Source of the DNA: Alphaproteobacteria bacterium
GTDB lineage: Bacteria; Pseudomonadota; Alphaproteobacteria; UBA2966
Reading direction: 5' to 3'
NCBI GenBank assembly: GCA_018650465.1
Contig: JABIFY010000157.1
Span: 1-52,867, forward strand
DNA: 52,867 nt
Positions 51,492-52,867 of this stretch are shown here, piece after piece (position 1 is the stretch's first letter; the number at the start of each line of letters is the position of its first letter). The notes below the pieces were generated by a model. It did no database searches. It saw only the letters and a program-made list of their open reading frames with translations, and was not told where the DNA came from. A program made the translations under genes and the position numbers.

Positions 51492-51828
51492 TTGTTTTTT
51501 CCTTGTCGACTTGTCGGATACGCGGTTGTTTCGCGATCATTTGATATAATACCGGTGATGTAATACCGGAAATGCCCCGGCTATTGAATAACGTTGCGCC
51601 GGAGTCCACAATACGCGCCTACAATATGTTTGCGTTATTTCATAATTCTGTCAGGTCGTTCTATTGCTCTGGGGCGGCGCAATATAACCAACTGCCAAAC
51701 AGGCAGCAACAGTTGGAATAAAAGCTTTGCTGGTGTGAGAAGTAAAGACGCGCTAACAAGGGCTACTTTTTTTGAATCTGACGCGGTTACCCAGTTTTGT
51801 ATGAAGATTATTAGCCAGGATATTATTT
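51492..51828. other. Gap upstream of the cheZ-like gene
   Basis: 337 bases, no credible gene. A direct repeat TAATACCGG occurs at 51547-51555 and 51561-51569, overlapping a TATAAT (51545-51550), and could be a regulator site or promoter for either gene. Short frames here have no features. Confidence 0.45.
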
Positions 51829-52867
51829 GTGCCAGCGCCGTTAAAAAACATTGAATCCCTTTCAACCAAGATAGCCGATCTGGTTGATATGTTGCGATCA
51901 GACAGACACAGCCGCCTTGGAATTACCGAAGTTGCCGCTGTCACTGAAGTGTTGGTTTCAACTGCCGGGCGATATTTTTCATCGTTGGATACGGCGCTTT
52001 ATCAGGAATTCAATAACCTGTCCCAACATCTGGCGGACATGCACGATGAAATCGCCAAGGTTCAGGTCGACAAGATCAAGGGCGAAAAACTGCCCAGCGC
52101 CGGTGAGGAACTGGACGCCATTGTGAAGTCCACGGAAGAAGCCACCAATACGATTATGGAGGCTGCCGAAGCCATCATGGACGGCGACCCGTCAGACCCT
52201 GATGCCTACAAGGCCCTGGCTGATGATGCCTGCATGAAGATTTTTGAGGCCTGTTCCTTTCAGGACATCACGGGTCAGCGCATTACAAAGGTTGTGACCA
52301 CCCTTAGCTATATTGAGGAACGCATCAGTCAATTCGTCAATATTGCCGGTGACGTTGACCCAACACCTGACGATGAAGAAGCGCCAACCGGTGATGCGGC
52401 CTTGCTGGCTGGTCCGCAACTGGCCGGACAAGGTGTCAGCCAGTCTGATGTTGATGCCATGATGAACGGTGAAGCAGCGGCCCCCGAACCAGCGCCAGCT
52501 GCACCAGAACCCGCGCCTGTACCGGAAGCAGCACCTACGCCTGAACCTGAAGCGGCACCTGCTCCCGTACCAGAAGCTGCGCCTGCGCCAGTCGCGGCAG
52601 CACCTGCGCCAGACCCCACACCAGCTCCCACCCCAGAGCCCGCCCCAGTGGCAGTAGCTGCCGCAGTGGCAGTGGCAGTGGCAGCGCCTGAACCTGCACC
52701 CGCCGCCGCAGCCCCCGAGCCTGCATCGGCACCAGCTGCGGCAAGCGAGCCCCAGAGCCAGGACGATATTGATTCCATGTTTGATGCGCCGCCTGCTGCG
52801 GCACCTGAACCCGCTCCTGCCCCGGCACCCGAGCCAGCACCTCCGCCTCCACCGCCAGCTGCGGCAC
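51829..52867 (+). CDS. cheZ: CheZ-like protein phosphatase, 3' end beyond the window
   Basis: Open from GTG 51829 to the right edge (346 codons, incomplete); CAGGAT stands upstream. The helical part (about 1-170) holds EACSFQDITGQRITKV, the CheZ signature with D146 and the catalytic Gln150, which dephosphorylates CheY-P. From about 215 onward the sequence is almost only Ala, Pro and Glu, over 100 residues long. Two copies of a QSDVDAMM/QDDIDSMF-like peptide (about 204-212 and 310-318) resemble the CheY-binding tail of CheZ and the N-terminal peptide of FliM. They are separated by the Pro/Ala-rich linker. Chemotaxis signal termination is the expected role. Confidence 0.8.
   Translation, partial: MPAPLKNIESLSTKIADLVDMLRSDRHSRLGITEVAAVTEVLVSTAGRYFSSLDTALYQEFNNLSQHLADMHDEIAKVQVDKIKGEKLPSAGEELDAIVKSTEEATNTIMEAAEAIMDGDPSDPDAYKALADDACMKIFEACSFQDITGQRITKVVTTLSYIEERISQFVNIAGDVDPTPDDEEAPTGDAALLAGPQLAGQGVSQSDVDAMMNGEAAAPEPAPAAPEPAPVPEAAPTPEPEAAPAPVPEAAPAPVAAAPAPDPTPAPTPEPAPVAVAAAVAVAVAAPEPAPAAAAPEPASAPAAASEPQSQDDIDSMFDAPPAAAPEPAPAPAPEPAPPPPPPAAA

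Noticed and set aside
52329-52778. Minus-strand Gly/Ala-rich protein opposite the CheZ-like gene
   Set aside because: Shadow of the Ala/Pro/Glu-rich coding sequence in another frame.

Overview
The window comes from an alphaproteobacterium, probably marine and near the Rhodospirillales, Kiloniellales or Sneathiellales. The evidence is the gene content and order: ileS-lspA-DUF3035 lipoprotein-M16-M16; rpmH-rnpA-yidD-yidC-engB-argB; a DUF2336 protein with c-di-GMP proteins; CheZ; and a DMSP-demethylase-like gene. The lineage is inferred from gene neighbourhoods and protein resemblance, not from a search.

Positions 1 to about 10,370 are accessory DNA. A tyrosine integrase ends 48 bases from the 3' end of a tRNA-Arg(ACG) gene, the classic integration layout. 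To its left, leftwards transcription runs through an AlpA-like excisionase or regulator, a chain of very small coupled ORFs, and a primase-helicase fusion. Next come a cluster of eight TCCGCCA repeats beside a large cruciform (likely replication origin), a promoter with a palindromic site, a ribbon-helix-helix (RHH) protein, and terminase small and large subunits. The large terminase is split: an ATPase gene is followed by two paralogous RNase-H-like nuclease genes, the first lacking a catalytic Asp. A putative ADP-ribosyltransferase closes the series. No capsid, portal, tail or lysis gene is present. This looks like a phage satellite that replicates itself and brings its own terminase, presumably to fill a helper's capsids. 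A candidate antisense RNA lies opposite the leader of the primase operon, like copy-number control in plasmids. A DmdA-family gene lies further left; the left end of the island is not visible, so it may be cargo or host DNA.

From 10,371 the window is ordinary chromosome. It holds a lipoprotein with an OmpA-like C-terminus, a peptide-binding protein with a P1-family peptidase, hemN, a trans-aconitate methyltransferase-like gene, and a small lipoprotein flanked by two copies of a roughly 110-base repeat. A sensor kinase with an in-frame 15-base minisatellite, a cupredoxin-like periplasmic protein and a pyridine nucleotide-disulfide oxidoreductase follow. Then come the ribosome/RNase P/membrane insertion cluster, argB, a c-di-GMP module (DUF2336, GGDEF, degenerate GGDEF plus EAL), lysine biosynthesis genes dapD-dapE, the translation-maturation operon def-fmt-truA, rmuC, mutL, pgi, a pair of M16 peptidases, lspA-ileS, ribF, a MaoC hydratase, and a CheZ gene cut by the right edge.

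The main interest is the satellite-like island: its terminase architecture, its putative origin, and its predicted antisense and promoter-palindrome control sites.
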